Shown here one piece after another: positions 8,801 through 16,893 of a stretch of 64,000 nucleotides of DNA. This stretch comes from Myxococcus xanthus (lineage in GTDB: Bacteria > Myxococcota > Myxococcia > Myxococcales > Myxococcaceae). Under the pieces are notes generated by a model. It searched no databases and was not told where the DNA came from. It saw nothing but the letters and a program-made list of their open reading frames with translations. The stretch covers positions 186,001-250,000 of the forward strand of contig NZ_FNOH01000014.1 of assembly GCF_900106535.1 (NCBI RefSeq), written 5' to 3'. How positions within the stretch are numbered: position 1 is the first letter of the stretch; each line of letters starts with the position of its first letter. Both the position numbers and the translations under genes were made by a program.

Positions 8801-10365
8801 GGCCGTTCGCGACGTTTCACCCGACCGTCACGGTTTGCAATCAGGGGACGGAGCCCTCGAACAGCACCCTCGTGGAGTTCCACCTCTCCACGGAAGAGGC
8901 GCTCGTCATGCCGCGCTGGAGTGGACCCGGCAATCCACTGCCACCGACGCAGCAGCCCATTGGCGAGCTGAGTGTCCCCCTCCTGAATCCAGGGAGGTGC
9001 TTCACGGGAAGCGCTGTCGCAACACTGACGCTGCCGCCCGCGACATCCCCTGACCAGAAACTCTACCTGGGTGCCCTGGTCGATGGGATGCAATCCCAGG
9101 AGGAGCTGCGTGAAGACAACAACATCTTCATGAGCGGACGCATGGGCGTGGGCCATGCGTCCGACCTGGTCATCACGTCACTCACGGGCCCCGCGAGCGT
9201 CGAAGCCAACACCGCGTTCACCGCCACGGTCACCGTCTGCAATCAAGGCACGTCCGAATCCTATCCCACGGAACTGGAGGTCCACCTCTCCACCGACGCA
9301 AGCATGGCCATGCCCGAATGGTACGGCCCGGGAATCCCGATACCCGCCAGCCAGGTGTACGCCGGCGAGTTCGGAGTCCCCGCCTTGGGTATCGACGATT
9401 GCATCACGCTGCAGGTGCCCTCCTGGTCGAACCTTCCTGTCCTGGCCCAGCCCGAACAGCCCTTGTATCTCGGCGCGGCCATCAATCCGGACCTGCTCGC
9501 GGGTGAGCTGCGCGAGGACAACAACACCTTCGTCGGTGACATCATGGGTGTTGGCGCCGGTCCCGACCTGATTGTCACCGCGGTGCAAGCGCCCGTCAGC
9601 GTGGAACGCAACGGCAACTTCACTGCCTCGGTGACAGTCTGCAATCAGGGCACCCAGGCATCGGGCAGCGTGCAGTTGGACCTGTACTTCTCCACCCGGG
9701 CCCAGGTCGTGATGCCTCAGTGGAATGCACCAGGTTTCCCCTACCCGCGCACGCAAGCACTCATCGGCGCCTGGAACGTGCAGCCCCTGAATCCGGGACA
9801 ATGCACCACAGAGCCCGTCCTCGCGTGGGTGGAACTGCCCGAGGAGGCCGAGCCCCATCACCCGCTGTATCTGGGCGCGATCATTGACTCGAACCAGGCG
9901 CAGGCCGAGCTGCGCGAAGACAACAACATCTTCGTCAGCGGACTCATGGGTGTGGGCAACCAGCCAGACCTGGTCGTCACCTCCGTCTCCGGCCCCAACT
10001 CCGTGAGAACGGGAACAACCTTCACCGCCACCGTGCAGGTCTGCAACCATGGCACCGCGCCCACCAACGGCTCCATGGATGTGGCGCTGTACCTGTCGAG
10101 CAACAACACGCTCGAATTCCCCTATCAAAGCTGGCCGGGCGTCCCCCCCGACAGTCAGAGCCAGATTGGAGTGATGACCGTGCAATCTCTGCACGCCGGG
10201 CAGTGCGTCACGCGCAACACGCAGGTGACGGTCAACACGCCTCCGGATTCTGGCCCCACTGGGTTCTTCTACCTGGGCGCCCTCGTCGACCCATGGCAGA
10301 ACCTCGAGGAACTGCGCGAGGACAACAACGTCCTCGCGGACCGGTTCATCGCGGTGATGCCGTAG
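5830..10365 (+). CDS. Large lipoprotein with eleven CARDB-type repeats
   Basis: This 1511-residue protein has an N-terminal signal peptide ending in a lipobox (LLAGTGCGG), so it is probably a lipid-anchored envelope or surface protein. The rest is eleven tandem repeats of about 133 residues. Each opens with PDLVVT, has VCNQGT about 30 residues later, a YLS strand, a GxC motif and a closing LYLGAIID and ELREDNN. This resembles CARDB domains (cell-adhesion-related Ig-like fold). Each repeat has two conserved cysteines, suggesting one disulfide per domain and an extracytoplasmic site. A consensus ribosome site, GGAGG, is 4 bases from the ATG. Its role is not known; adhesion or surface scaffolding is inference from the fold. 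Confidence 0.88.
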   Translation: MQQRRRPSWSRTFLLTAGLLAGTGCGGNAAPTEPEQLRSQPQSRGFGPDLVVRELRGPSSIRFGEPFTTIVKVCNEGTAPAQSPIGPIQTDLYLSMDGTLSWPDPSLPPPTDQVLLATLEVSALAAGHCETRAFTGSATLPGPQTDGIYYLGAITDVHQTLVELDEANNTAVTALGIGNRPDLVVTELRGPTSVTDSGTVASTLKVCNQGTNVSDDTIVELYLSTNGTLSLPTTGGPPPTNQASQGTVEVPELLPAHCAIRHASFPVILPPGATPGQPLYLGAIADTPEFSTELNEDNNVFVGDLVAMGAGPDLVVTSVHAPTSIQSGDLLGASVRVCNHGTLPANPSSLELYLSVDGNVTVPGSGSPPPPGQERVGQTDVPLLNPGICITRNVQGAATFPAGAPVDGALFLAAIIDSTQDIPELREDNNAFTQGLIGAGARPDLVVTAVRAPASVAPSASWAPVSVTVCNEGTVAASAVPVDIYLSMVPTLDSPAMGGLLHGTQFKVGGFGLSSVEAGRCVTREEPITLDRPLGAPPQLQAFYVGAIVDPRSNIVELREDNNAFVGEQMGLGNGPDLAITSVKGPASSMPGDVPVTARICNQGTVASQNTQVEFYLAAHAFLNAPIQGGSPYNADPHTAFSIGMHQVPSLDAGECRTISTLATAMSFPAEYIDKAFNLGAIIDPYAQDNELREDNNTFVGDFMGLGHRPDLVVTAIDAPASVRDSILFATTLTVCNQGTYSSEPTMAQVYLSTEPHLVLPDWSGHGTPLPWSQTPVGDVSIPTLHVGHCFTGQVTGAAYIPPGSHGEAIYLGAIIDANDSIEELREENNAFVRGRIGVGSKADLVVTAINAPTSARIHSAFTATVTVCNQGTDYASSSDLELHFSTLPTLEMPRWFGSGSPLPVTQAPIGNISVPHLDAGHCISQSIQASTELPPDALFAQPLYLGAIINGWGNVDELREDNNTFVSGIIGVGDGPDLVITAVQAPPNVGPFATFHPTVTVCNQGTEPSNSTLVEFHLSTEEALVMPRWSGPGNPLPPTQQPIGELSVPLLNPGRCFTGSAVATLTLPPATSPDQKLYLGALVDGMQSQEELREDNNIFMSGRMGVGHASDLVITSLTGPASVEANTAFTATVTVCNQGTSESYPTELEVHLSTDASMAMPEWYGPGIPIPASQVYAGEFGVPALGIDDCITLQVPSWSNLPVLAQPEQPLYLGAAINPDLLAGELREDNNTFVGDIMGVGAGPDLIVTAVQAPVSVERNGNFTASVTVCNQGTQASGSVQLDLYFSTRAQVVMPQWNAPGFPYPRTQALIGAWNVQPLNPGQCTTEPVLAWVELPEEAEPHHPLYLGAIIDSNQAQAELREDNNIFVSGLMGVGNQPDLVVTSVSGPNSVRTGTTFTATVQVCNHGTAPTNGSMDVALYLSSNNTLEFPYQSWPGVPPDSQSQIGVMTVQSLHAGQCVTRNTQVTVNTPPDSGPTGFFYLGALVDPWQNLEELREDNNVLADRFIAVMP
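5971..10362 (+). repeat. Eleven in-frame tandem repeats of about 400 bases
   Basis: The PDLVV-type unit starts recur near 5971, 6370, 6763, 7157, 7555, 7957, 8357, 8758, 9160, 9565 and 9964. The period is about 400 bases. Units are clearly related in protein but diverged in DNA, which argues for old duplication rather than recent slippage. Confidence 0.85.
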
Positions 10366-10384
10366 TCGTCGTGGTCTGAGAACG

Positions 10385-10424
10385 GGCCCGGCCGAGCGCA
10401 TCGACGTTCGGCCGGGCCTTGCTT
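10385..10424 (+). terminator. Intrinsic terminator after the CARDB gene
   Basis: An 11-bp perfect GC-rich stem (10385-10395 with 10408-10418), with a 12-base loop, is followed by TTGCTT. It lies 20 bases past the stop codon, as expected for a rho-independent terminator. Confidence 0.8.
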
Positions 10425-10682
10425 CGAAGTCGCATGCATCCCAGAAAGAATGCCAGCCACCTGCCTGCAATTCTTACACACCCGCGGTGCCGCGTTCCGT
10501 CCTCGGCGTCAGTGCCTCCTGCCGTCACGTGCCCATCTGGCTGGAAGTTCCGGACAAGAACAAGTCCCCCGGGACATCCTCCCGCCACTCCCATGACATT
10601 CCCAAACAGCACCATTCGACATCCGGGCGCCCTTGAGGGCACATGTATCAGCCCTCAAGAATAACAATAAATAAGAGAACAA
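10425..10682. other. Intergenic region, no gene seen
   Basis: After the terminator about 260 bases hold no convincing gene. The stretch near 10650-10680 is AT-rich for this genome and lies just upstream of the sigma-54-type promoter match, where an activator could bind. Confidence 0.5.
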
Positions 10683-10699
10683 CTGGCACATCGACTGCA
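10683..10699 (+). promoter_or_regulatory. Candidate sigma-54 (RpoN) promoter
   Basis: CTGGCACATCGACTGCA matches the sigma-54 consensus: an intact CTGGCAC -24 half, GG and GC exactly 10 bases apart, and TGCA at -12. Transcription would start near 10710, leaving a leader of about 30 bases before the ATG at 10743. The call rests on the motif and its position only. Confidence 0.5.
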
Positions 10700-10742
10700 G
10701 CCGTCCCTTGTCCCCCCAGCAATGACGGACGAGGAGACCCCC

Positions 10743-12392
10743 ATGATGGATAGGAAATGGCTCGGGCTCCTGTTCATTGGCGCCGTCTGGGCATCGAACG
10801 CCTGGGCCAACGACTTCCGAGCCGAGAAGCTCGTGAACGGGCTCAAGCAATACACGGTCGCCACCTACCCGGAGACGCTGCGCTTCACGTTCACCGTCAC
10901 CAACATCGACCCGACGCTCCCCTCCGAGTTGCTCTCCGCGACCGCGCCCCTGCTGAAGTCCTGCACGCTCTCGCCCACGTCCCCCCTCGTGGTTCCAGCG
11001 GGAGGCCACGTCACGTATCAGTGCGAAATCGAGCTGGAGAGCTATGACGCGTGTCTCACATGGGGGATACACGATGCGAACCCCGTGACGCCCAACCACG
11101 AGGTCTCCTTCACCAGCACCTTCAGCATCGGCTGGGACGCAGGCGCCAGCCAGGCGGGGGCCAACGTGCTCTGCCTTCCTCAGCCCGACCTGTTCTGTGA
11201 CGACACCGTCTACCTCTCCACGGCTTCGCGCTCTCCGGAAGGACGGCCCGCGGCCCCCTCACGGCTCTACATCTTCGACCCCACCACCGGCGCGCTGACG
11301 CTACAGGGTGAAGCCGCGCTTCCCTACAACGCGCTGGCGTTCAACCACTTCGACAACATCCTGTACGCCATCGCCTCGGACGGTGTCAGCGCGCCCAGCT
11401 TCATCCGCATCGACGCCACCGGCTCTTCGAGCATCATCGCCCCGCTGGACACCTCGGCACCTCGCTCGGCCATCTGGACCGCGGGATCCGTTCTCAAGGA
11501 TGGCTCCTACGTCGGCTTCGAGCACAGCACCCATCGCCTCATCCGCATCAACCCCAGCACCGGGGGCACCCTCTCCGAGCAAGTGGTGACCATCCCGGGA
11601 GACTTCCAGATGGCGGACTTCGCGACGAATCCTCGGGACGGCCAGCTCTACGCCTTCAACAACGCCACCCAGCGGCTGACCCGCATCGACCCGCTCACGG
11701 GCGTGGCCACCGACCATCCCGAGCCCGCGCAGATTGACGGCAGGTCCGCGGAGAACCCCGTCATGAGCGCCGCCGTCTTCACACGCGACGGCGAGCTCTT
11801 CCTCTACGGAACCAGCGGCCCCGACACCCACAGGGTCAGCGGCTTCCATGCCGTGGACGTGACGACGGGAAACCTGACCCGCCTCCTCACGCGGCCGGTG
11901 CCCCAGCTCGCGAACGGCGCGATGTGTGGCGTCTACTCCTGGGGCTCGCCTCGTCCGCAGCCGACGACCCGGGACCGCGGATTCTTCGGCGCCAGCGAGA
12001 GCGCCCTCTTGGAGTGCCTGGCATACGGCCCCATCTCCCTCGGCGCGCTCGGCGAAGTCTCCACCCTCCCAGGTGCCCTGGGCATCCTCTGGGCCAACCC
12101 CGCCATCGCCGCGAACAACACGCGCCGCACGGCCCTGGAGTCCTTGAAGGTCCGGACGGCGCGCGAAGCGCTGACGGCGGTCTGCAACGAGCGCGTCTTC
12201 AACACGCGCGCGCCTGCCCTGTCCGCGCTGGAGAATCCCGCGTCGCTCGAACCCGGCCGGGTGGAAGAGCTGCGTCAACGGCTGGAGCGGCACAATCACT
12301 CTGGCAAGCGGACCGCCATCCCGCTGCGAAAACGAATCTTCGCGGTGGACCCGCTGCGAGCCATGGAGCGCGCCGAGGAACCTCGGTTCTGA
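10743..12392 (+). CDS. Secreted protein of unknown function, propeller-like middle region
   Basis: The predicted protein has 549 residues with a signal peptide ending near AWA-ND. Residues about 25-130 resemble an immunoglobulin-like or DUF11-type strand domain. The middle (about 155-400) has blade-like repeats such as FDPTTGALT, INPSTGG and IDPLTG, suggesting a beta-propeller. The C-terminal 130 residues are helical and unrecognised. I chose the ATG at 10743 over 10722 because GAGGAG sits 6 bases ahead and the signal peptide then begins cleanly. A sigma-54-type promoter lies upstream and a small lipoprotein gene follows after 14 bases. Function unknown. Confidence 0.75.
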   Translation: MMDRKWLGLLFIGAVWASNAWANDFRAEKLVNGLKQYTVATYPETLRFTFTVTNIDPTLPSELLSATAPLLKSCTLSPTSPLVVPAGGHVTYQCEIELESYDACLTWGIHDANPVTPNHEVSFTSTFSIGWDAGASQAGANVLCLPQPDLFCDDTVYLSTASRSPEGRPAAPSRLYIFDPTTGALTLQGEAALPYNALAFNHFDNILYAIASDGVSAPSFIRIDATGSSSIIAPLDTSAPRSAIWTAGSVLKDGSYVGFEHSTHRLIRINPSTGGTLSEQVVTIPGDFQMADFATNPRDGQLYAFNNATQRLTRIDPLTGVATDHPEPAQIDGRSAENPVMSAAVFTRDGELFLYGTSGPDTHRVSGFHAVDVTTGNLTRLLTRPVPQLANGAMCGVYSWGSPRPQPTTRDRGFFGASESALLECLAYGPISLGALGEVSTLPGALGILWANPAIAANNTRRTALESLKVRTAREALTAVCNERVFNTRAPALSALENPASLEPGRVEELRQRLERHNHSGKRTAIPLRKRIFAVDPLRAMERAEEPRF

Positions 12393-12406
12393 GAGGGAGC
12401 GTGGTC

Positions 12407-12937
12407 ATGAAGATTCCATCCCAATCCAGGTGGGTTCCGGGCCTGCTCGTGGCGCTGGGAACAAGTGCCTGCGATAGCAGCGAAGACGATTTGATGCGGG
12501 CGCTGGGAGACCCCGTGCTGGACGCCTTCGAAATCCGCCTGCAAGGCCAGGACGCGGCTCAGTACGAGAAGGTCCTGCTGGGCATGGGACAGGTCGAGGT
12601 CACGTCCTTCGGCGAGCCCGTCCGCTTCGAGCCCTCGCCCAACGCACGCGCCATGGATTTGTCGGACGCGGACCACGCCCACCTCCTGGGGCGCTTCTTC
12701 CTGCCCAGGAACGTGAAGCAGGTGGACATCACCGTGCGCTTGGACGACGTGGGAGCGTTCAAGGAAGACAGCCTGGCAGGCCTCATCAACGCCCAAGCCG
12801 GAACCATCCAGTTCTCGACGACGCGCAGCGCCCTGGAGCAACGCTCACGCGTCGTCATCCACCTGCACCTGAAGGACAGCCTCTTCGACGGCAGGGGTGG
12901 AAAGACGCTCCTGCCGGCGACTTACATCGCCCACTGA
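12407..12937 (+). CDS. Small putative lipoprotein
   Basis: This protein of 176 residues has a hydrophobic N-terminus ending in GTSAC, a plausible but imperfect lipobox, so it is probably a lipoprotein. The mature part is mixed alpha/beta and acidic, with no family I recognise. It starts 14 bases after the secreted propeller-like gene, has GAGAGGGAG before the ATG, and likely shares that transcript. The two may act together at the envelope; this is inference from position only. Confidence 0.7.
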   Translation: MKIPSQSRWVPGLLVALGTSACDSSEDDLMRALGDPVLDAFEIRLQGQDAAQYEKVLLGMGQVEVTSFGEPVRFEPSPNARAMDLSDADHAHLLGRFFLPRNVKQVDITVRLDDVGAFKEDSLAGLINAQAGTIQFSTTRSALEQRSRVVIHLHLKDSLFDGRGGKTLLPATYIAH

Positions 12938-12999
12938 AAGTCCCGACGCCCCGAGGGCCCTCTGGCTTCCACCTGCGCACGAGCCCGGGCCCTGCCAGA

Positions 13000-13605
13000 A
13001 TGCGAGCCATGAAGACCCCCGGGAAACAGGTGGTACTCGTCCGGCACGGAGAGACGGAGTGGAGCCGCGCCGGTCGGCACACAGGGCGGACGGACATTCC
13101 GCTCCTGGACTCCGGAAGGGAGATGGGCCGCCTTCTCGGCGCGCCGCTGAAGGCCTGGCGCTTCGACACCGTCTACACCAGCCCGCTGAGCCGCGCGGCG
13201 GACACCTGCGCCCTGGCCGGCTACGGGGACTACGCCCAACTGCGTGAGGACCTCATGGAGTGGGACTACGGCGACTACGAGGGGCGCACCGGCGCGGAGA
13301 TTCGCGCCGAGCGGCCCGACTGGACCATCTGGAAGAACGGCGTCCCCAACGGAGAGACCGCGGCGCAGGTCGCCACTCGCGTGGACAGCGTCATCTCCGA
13401 CGCGCTCCGGACGGACGGGGACGTGCTCATCTTCGCCCACGGGCACCTGCTTCGCGTGCTCGCGGCGCGGTGGCTGGGCCTGCCCCCGTGGGAAGGCCGC
13501 CTCTTCCTGCTGAGCACCGCGTCCATCAGCGTGCTCGGCCATGACGGCGACAGGCGCCGCCCGGCCATCGTGTCGTGGAACGACACCACGCACCTGCGCG
13601 CGTAG
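13000..13605 (+). CDS. Histidine phosphatase family protein
   Basis: This 201-residue member of the phosphoglycerate mutase-like superfamily has the catalytic LVRHGETEW motif near residue 13, the YTSPLSRA block with its second Arg near residue 60, the catalytic Glu region (EWDYGDYEG) near 85 and the second catalytic His in FAHGH near residue 146. The length fits a phosphatase rather than a glycolytic mutase. The substrate cannot be told. A start at 13009 is equally possible. Its stop codon directly touches the stop of convergent trpG, with no base between. Confidence 0.88.
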   Translation: MRAMKTPGKQVVLVRHGETEWSRAGRHTGRTDIPLLDSGREMGRLLGAPLKAWRFDTVYTSPLSRAADTCALAGYGDYAQLREDLMEWDYGDYEGRTGAEIRAERPDWTIWKNGVPNGETAAQVATRVDSVISDALRTDGDVLIFAHGHLLRVLAARWLGLPPWEGRLFLLSTASISVLGHDGDRRRPAIVSWNDTTHLRA

Positions 13606-14169
13606 CTACAACCGCCCTTCCAGGAAGTTGCGCACCAGCGCGGGGCCCTCGGGTGTAAGCACGCTCTCCGGATGGAACTGCACGCCCACCACGGGCCGCT
13701 CGCGATGGCGCAGCGCCATGATGAGGCCATCCTGGCTCCACGCGGTGGCTTCCAATTCAGCGGGCAGTGACGGCGCCTCCACGATGAGCGAGTGGTAGCG
13801 CGCCGCCGCGAAGCCCTCGCTGAGCCCGGCGAAGAGCCCCGTGCCGCCATGCCGGATGTGCGCCGCCTTCCCGTGCACCGGCTCTGGCGCGCGCACCACC
13901 TTGCCGCCGAAGGCCGCGCCAATGGACTGGTGCCCCAGGCACACGCCCAGCACCGGCACGCGTGACTGGGCAATGGCCGCCACGCTGACGCCCGCCTCGT
14001 GCGGAGTGCAGGGCCCCGGCGAAATCACCAGGTGGGACGCGCCCGAGGCCGCGACACCTTCGGCATCCAGGTCGTCGTTGCGCACCACCTTCACCTCGGC
14101 CCCCAGCGTGTACAGGAGCTGCACGAGGTTGAAGGTGAAGGAATCGTAGTTGTCGATGACCAGAATCAC
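13606..14169 (-). CDS. trpG: Anthranilate synthase component II (glutamine amidotransferase)
   Basis: It supplies ammonia from glutamine to TrpE. The 187-residue protein shows VIDNYDSFTFNL at the start, SPGPCTP, the nucleophile motif GVCLGHQ near residue 80 and a C-terminal HPES, so the Cys-His-Glu triad is present. The GTG start at 14169 overlaps the trpE stop by 4 bases (GTGA). The same subunit may also serve folate synthesis (PabA), as in many bacteria. It lies on the strand opposite the main trp operon. Confidence 0.95.
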   Translation of the reverse strand: MILVIDNYDSFTFNLVQLLYTLGAEVKVVRNDDLDAEGVAASGASHLVISPGPCTPHEAGVSVAAIAQSRVPVLGVCLGHQSIGAAFGGKVVRAPEPVHGKAAHIRHGGTGLFAGLSEGFAAARYHSLIVEAPSLPAELEATAWSQDGLIMALRHRERPVVGVQFHPESVLTPEGPALVRNFLEGRL

Positions 14170-15659
14170 CGGCCACCTCCCTCGCGCGCCAGCCGCAGCG
14201 CGGCGGCCATGGCGCCCGCCTTGGCTTCCGTCTCGTCCGCTTCCTTCGACGGCACCGAGTCCGCGACCACTCCCGCGCCCGAGGTCCACATCGTCCGGTC
14301 TCCGTCCACGAAGAAGGTGCGCAGCGCAATCGCCACGTCCAGCGTGCCGCAGAAGGACAGGTAGCCCACCGCGCCCGAATAGGGCCCGCGCCGCTGGACC
14401 TCCAACTCGTCGATGATTTGCATCGCGCGAATCTTGGGCGCGCCCGACACCGTGCCCGCGGGGAAGGTGCTGGCCAGCGCATCCAGCGCGTCGTACTTCG
14501 CGTCGAGCTTGCCGCGCACCTGCGACACGATGTGCATCACGTGGCTGTAGCGCTCGATGAGCATCATGTCCTCGACGCGCACCGAGCCAGGCGCCGCCAC
14601 GCGGCCCACGTCGTTGCGCCCCAGGTCCACCAGCATGATGTGCTCGGCGAGCTCCTTCTCGTCCGCGAGCAGCTCCTTCTCCAGCGCCAGGTCCTCGGCC
14701 TCGGACGCACCACGGCGCCGGGTGCCGGCGATGGGCCGCACCACCACGTCCCCGTCGCGCACCTGCACCAGCAACTCCGGCGACGCGCCCACCAGCGCGC
14801 GGGCCTCGCCCAGCTCCACGAGGAAAAGGTACGGCGATGGATTCACCCGCCGCAGCGCGCGGTAGAGCGACAGCGGCGGCGGCGCGCCCCGGGATTCGAA
14901 GCGGCGCGCGAGCACGACCTGGAAGATGTCTCCGGCGCGGATGTACTCCTGCGCCTGAGCCACCGCCGACTCATACCCCGCGCGGTCCCAGCACGCGGTA
15001 GGCGCCGCGTCCCCACGCATGCGCGGCTCGGGCGCATAGGCCTCTGGTGGCAGTGGTTTCAACAACCGATCCGCCATGGCCTGCGCGCGCCCCTCCGCGT
15101 CCTTCAGCGCGGCGGCCACGCTGCCGTGCAGCGACGGACGGGCAATGGCGGTGGCCTTGAGCGTCCCGGTGCGGGTGTCGTGCGTGACGAAGTCCTCGCA
15201 CACCAGCCATTCCGAGTCCGGGAAGGAGATGTCGCTGGGGTGCCGGTCCGGCACCGAGGGCTCCAGCCACGAGAAGCAGTTGTAGCCCATGTACCCCACG
15301 AGCCCGCCGAGGAAGGGGGCCTCTCCAGGGAGCCGGGCCACGGCCAGCTCGCGCCAGAGCTGGCGGAGCACATCCAGGGGATTGCCGTCCCGGCGCTCCT
15401 CGCGCGAGCCGCGCCACAAGGTGGCACCGTTCCGGTCCAAGCGCACGCGGCCCGCGGGCTCCGCGCCGATGTGGCTGTAGCGGCCGAACCGCTCGCCGCC
15501 GTAACACGACTCGAGGATGAAGCCGCGCGAACCACCGCCCAGCTTCAGATAGGCCGACAGCGGCGTATCGAGGTCCGCCGGCAGCTCCACCGACACCGGC
15601 ACCGCCTCACCCTGCTCCGCGCGCTGCCGATAGGCTGACTTCCGCTCCTGTGCATCCAT
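14166..15659 (-). CDS. trpE: Anthranilate synthase component I
   Basis: It converts chorismate and ammonia to anthranilate. The 497-residue protein has the chorismate-binding C-terminal half with FQVVLARRF, SPYLFLVELG, the RPIAGTRRRG block, the ELAEHIMLVDLGRND motif and FPAGTVSGAPK. The N-terminal LESCYGGERFGRYS region is like the feedback-inhibition site of TrpE (consensus LLES). I prefer ATG 15659 to the GTG at 15683, which has no ribosome site. It is coupled to trpG and lies 8 kb from the trpDCFBA block. PabB is a less likely alternative because of the length and the N-terminal motif. Confidence 0.92.
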   Translation of the reverse strand: MDAQERKSAYRQRAEQGEAVPVSVELPADLDTPLSAYLKLGGGSRGFILESCYGGERFGRYSHIGAEPAGRVRLDRNGATLWRGSREERRDGNPLDVLRQLWRELAVARLPGEAPFLGGLVGYMGYNCFSWLEPSVPDRHPSDISFPDSEWLVCEDFVTHDTRTGTLKATAIARPSLHGSVAAALKDAEGRAQAMADRLLKPLPPEAYAPEPRMRGDAAPTACWDRAGYESAVAQAQEYIRAGDIFQVVLARRFESRGAPPPLSLYRALRRVNPSPYLFLVELGEARALVGASPELLVQVRDGDVVVRPIAGTRRRGASEAEDLALEKELLADEKELAEHIMLVDLGRNDVGRVAAPGSVRVEDMMLIERYSHVMHIVSQVRGKLDAKYDALDALASTFPAGTVSGAPKIRAMQIIDELEVQRRGPYSGAVGYLSFCGTLDVAIALRTFFVDGDRTMWTSGAGVVADSVPSKEADETEAKAGAMAAALRLAREGGGR

Positions 15660-15694
15660 CGTCTTTGACTCACTTCCCACCACGCATCACGGCA

Positions 15695-15713
15695 GGGGGA
15701 TGGGTTATCCCCC
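15695..15713. promoter_or_regulatory. Palindrome upstream of trpE
   Basis: A perfect 7-bp inverted repeat (GGGGGAT and ATCCCCC around a 5-base loop) lies 36 bases before the trpE ATG, in the divergent region between trpE and the exonuclease gene. It could be an operator or leader hairpin. No Trp-rich leader peptide is evident. Confidence 0.4.
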
Positions 15714-15903
15714 GTCCGAGGGGAGTCCTCCAAGCGGTCCGATATTCTCCTCCCCACGCCGCGCAAGCCCCCGGGCCAGCGGGTGCCCGGGAAGCAGCCC
15801 GGGGAGTTCCCGCCGGTGAGGCGGCGTCCTACCCCGGGTGGTCCGGCTCCAAGCCCCTCGCTATCTGAATGGGACTTTGAGTGCCGCTCCTTCCGCCCCA
15901 TTG

Positions 15904-16890
15904 ATGACGGTGACGCCTCAGGGGCTCTACTGCGTTCCCGGCGGCTTCCACGTCGACCCCTGGCGTCCGGTGGACCGGGCGCTCATCACCCACGCGCATG
16001 GAGACCACGCGCGCAGTGGCAGCCACCGCTATCTGGGCGCCCGGGCGGGCAAGGGACTGCTCCATCGGAGATTGGGCGCGGACGCAACCATCGACACGCT
16101 CGACTACGGCGAACGGCTGCGCATCAACGGAGTCACCGTCAGCTTCCATCCCGCGGGCCACGTGCTGGGCAGCGCGCAGCTGCGTGTGGAGCACGGCGGC
16201 GAGACCTGGGTCGTGTCCGGCGACTACAAGCGCGCGCCGGACCCCACGTGCACGCCCTTCGAGGTCGTCCCCTGCCACACCTTCATCACCGAGGCGACGT
16301 TCGGCTTGCCCATCTTCCGCTGGGACGCGACGGAGCAGGTGGCCGAGGACATCCTGCGTTGGTGGGACACCAACCGCGCGCTGGGCCGCGCGGCGGTGCT
16401 GTTCTGCTACGCGCTGGGCAAGGCGCAGCGGCTGCTCGCGGAGTTGGCGAAGCTGACCGACCGCACCGTGTTCGTCCACGGCGCCTTGCACTCCCTGGTG
16501 GACGTATACCGGAACGCGGGCGTCCGCATGCTGCCCACGCACCGGGTGTCGGAGGTGGAGAAGGGCACCTCGTTCGCGGGAGCGCTGGTGCTGGCGCCGC
16601 CGAGCGCGAGCGGCACCACGTGGATGCGCCGCTTCGGTGAGCACGAAACCGGCTTCGCGTCCGGCTGGATGCGCGTTCGAGGCAACCGCCGCCGCCGGGG
16701 CTTCGACCGCGGCTTCGTGCTGTCGGACCACGCGGACTGGCCCGACCTGCTGCGCACGGTGAAGGACACCCGGGCGGAGCGCGTGCTGGTGACGCACGGC
16801 TACGCCGAGCCGCTGGCCCACTACCTGCGCGAGCAGGGCGTGGACGCCGCGCCCCTGGCCACGCCCTTCGAAGGCGAAGCGGAGGACTGA
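15904..16890 (+). CDS. Ligase-associated DNA exonuclease (metallo-beta-lactamase fold)
   Basis: This 328-residue protein belongs to the beta-CASP/metallo-beta-lactamase nucleases that accompany bacterial ATP-dependent ligases. The metal motif HAHGDH is near residue 30, HPAGHVLGS near 80, SGDYK near 105, and the late LSDHADW motif near 276. It is expected to process DNA ends. I chose the ATG at 15904 because it precedes the conserved GLYCVPGGF start. The ligase gene follows after 3 bases and the helicase and PdeM genes after that, forming the known ligase-associated repair set. Confidence 0.9.
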   Translation: MTVTPQGLYCVPGGFHVDPWRPVDRALITHAHGDHARSGSHRYLGARAGKGLLHRRLGADATIDTLDYGERLRINGVTVSFHPAGHVLGSAQLRVEHGGETWVVSGDYKRAPDPTCTPFEVVPCHTFITEATFGLPIFRWDATEQVAEDILRWWDTNRALGRAAVLFCYALGKAQRLLAELAKLTDRTVFVHGALHSLVDVYRNAGVRMLPTHRVSEVEKGTSFAGALVLAPPSASGTTWMRRFGEHETGFASGWMRVRGNRRRRGFDRGFVLSDHADWPDLLRTVKDTRAERVLVTHGYAEPLAHYLREQGVDAAPLATPFEGEAED

Positions 16891-16893
16891 CGC

